A program made the translations under genes and the position numbers. From Paraburkholderia phytofirmans PsJN (GTDB lineage: Bacteria > Pseudomonadota > Gammaproteobacteria > Burkholderiales > Burkholderiaceae), in NCBI RefSeq assembly GCF_000020125.1, contig NC_010681.1, positions 62,001-126,000 of the forward strand: a DNA stretch of 64,000 bases, written 5' to 3'. The notes beneath the pieces were generated by a model. The model searched no databases. It was not told the DNA's origin and was given only the letters and a program-made list of their open reading frames with translations. Positions 63,255-64,000 of this stretch are shown here, piece by piece. The number at the start of each line of letters is the position of its first letter. Position 1 is the stretch's first letter.

Positions 63255-64000
63255 TTAGATCAGGGTCGCGTGGTCACCGGAGAGCGACAGGAGACTCCCC
63301 TGAAAGGCGCCCACAAATGCGTCGAAGCCGCTCGCCTGTTCTTTTTCAAGGCGCGCCTGTTCGGCCCGCGATGCGTCCGCTAACGCCCTGAAGGCCATAA
63401 GCCTGTCAGCAGGCAGCGGACGCTTGCGGAAAGACTCCGCATGAAGCCGGCTTTGATCCATCGCGAAGCGGTTGAAACTCACACCGCGCTCGCTCATTGT
63501 CGCCAGCATCATGCTCGAGGGCGTGAGCGACGGATCGTTGACCTTCGCGCTTTGAGCCGCGAGGGCTTGACGATGGCTGCCGCCACCCTTTGCACAATCG
63601 AGCATTTCAGCCAGTGGCGCGATGTCGGCGAGCAATTCGTTGGACCAATCTTTCAGATAAACAGATTGGGCTCCACGCTGCAATACCAGTCCCGGACGAC
63701 GACCTTCCCTGGCTACGGTGAGCCCATTGGCAACCCCTTGCGCAAATTCTCCGTCACGCAAAAGTGGGCTCTCACGCAAGGCGCAGAACAACAGGAACGC
63801 ATCAAGGAAATGCGCCTGTGACTCATCAATGCCCAACGGCAGGAAGGGGTTGATGTCAAGGCTGCGCACCTCGACATATTCCACCCCTTGGTCCTTTAGC
63901 GCTTCTACAGGCCGCTCTCCAGCGCGGGCGACGCGCTTGGGCCGGATGTTCGAGTAGAACTCGTTCTCACTCTGCAGAATATTCGTGTTGAGTTGCACCC
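63255..64000 (-). CDS. gshA: Glutamate-cysteine ligase, C-terminal part (partial)
   Basis: The frame is open to the window edge on the minus strand. About 248 residues of the gamma-proteobacterial-type GshA are visible: QLNTNILQSENEFYSNIRPK, GVEYVEVRSLDINPFLPLGI, SQAHFLDAFLLFCALRESPL. The N-terminal half lies outside. The enzyme makes gamma-glutamylcysteine, the first step of glutathione synthesis. Placed beside frmR-frmA-fghA, it would raise the thiol that traps formaldehyde. Confidence 0.9.
   Translation of the reverse strand, partial: VQLNTNILQSENEFYSNIRPKRVARAGERPVEALKDQGVEYVEVRSLDINPFLPLGIDESQAHFLDAFLLFCALRESPLLRDGEFAQGVANGLTVAREGRRPGLVLQRGAQSVYLKDWSNELLADIAPLAEMLDCAKGGGSHRQALAAQSAKVNDPSLTPSSMMLATMSERGVSFNRFAMDQSRLHAESFRKRPLPADRLMAFRALADASRAEQARLEKEQASGFDAFVGAFQGSLLSLSGDHATLI

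Overview
The sequence has the look of a high-GC betaproteobacterium of the Burkholderiaceae, probably Paraburkholderia, Burkholderia or Caballeronia. The grounds are the codon usage, the classical Burkholderia-type porin, the many HAAT and TrpXYZ-type ABC importers, the LacI/LysR/AraC regulators and a degraded ICEclc-like conjugative element. The genus is an inference. The window reads as accessory DNA: catabolic cassettes separated by decayed insertion sequences and gene fragments.

Layout. (1) 1-173: 3' end of a class III aminotransferase. (2) 769-14892: one co-directional amide/urea nitrogen cassette. It holds an AmiC-type cytoplasmic amide sensor, an AmiR-type ANTAR antiterminator, a leader with a strong terminator and a candidate ANTAR hairpin, a nitrilase-superfamily amidohydrolase, a HAAT importer (binding protein, permease, permease-ATPase fusion, ATPase), and urease genes ureAB(fused)-C-G-D-E-F. 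The last gene is an oligopeptide/nickel-type binding protein without a signal peptide. The urease alpha subunit keeps the nickel ligands but has Ser in place of the flap Cys. The cassette is bracketed by two decayed copies of the same aminotransferase 3' end (23-300 and 15046-15335). (3) 15409-19129: LacI regulator, two palindromic operators, a DUF1028 hydrolase and an orphan HAAT binding protein. (4) 19567-26155: AhpD-like protein, V4R protein, atypical M19 dipeptidase, TetR, MHS transporter and a membrane protein. (5) 27774-38518: porin, FAD amine oxidase, TrpXYZ-type ABC importer, UbiX/UbiD, AraC regulator and aldehyde dehydrogenase, which could form an amine-to-acid-to-decarboxylation route. 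(6) 39029-47513: small membrane and Cys-rich proteins, LacI plus orphan sugar-binding protein, LysR, frameshifted glcG, a Yellow/MRJP-like protein, an MFS transporter and a fused pair of gene stumps.

(7) 47628-64000: remains of an integrating conjugative element. There are fragments of a MobH-type relaxase, a TraG-like protein and topoisomerase III (topB), and a Phd/PIN toxin-antitoxin pair. topB is interrupted by an intact four-gene transposon at 49539-52961 with 26-bp terminal inverted repeats and a 4-bp target duplication. Next to it lies a tightly packed minus-strand cargo of formaldehyde/glutathione detoxification and DNA repair genes: gshA (partial), frmR, frmA, a VOC protein, a DUF3422 protein, fghA, ndh, rarA and a UvrA2-like gene. 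A FrmR-type operator sits upstream of frmR.

How the genes work together. The amide/urea cassette would sense a small amide in the cytosol, release transcription termination, import the substrate and hydrolyse C-N bonds to ammonia. The right-hand cargo would supply glutathione, oxidise S-hydroxymethylglutathione, hydrolyse S-formylglutathione, reoxidise NADH and repair DNA damage, all under a formaldehyde-sensing repressor.
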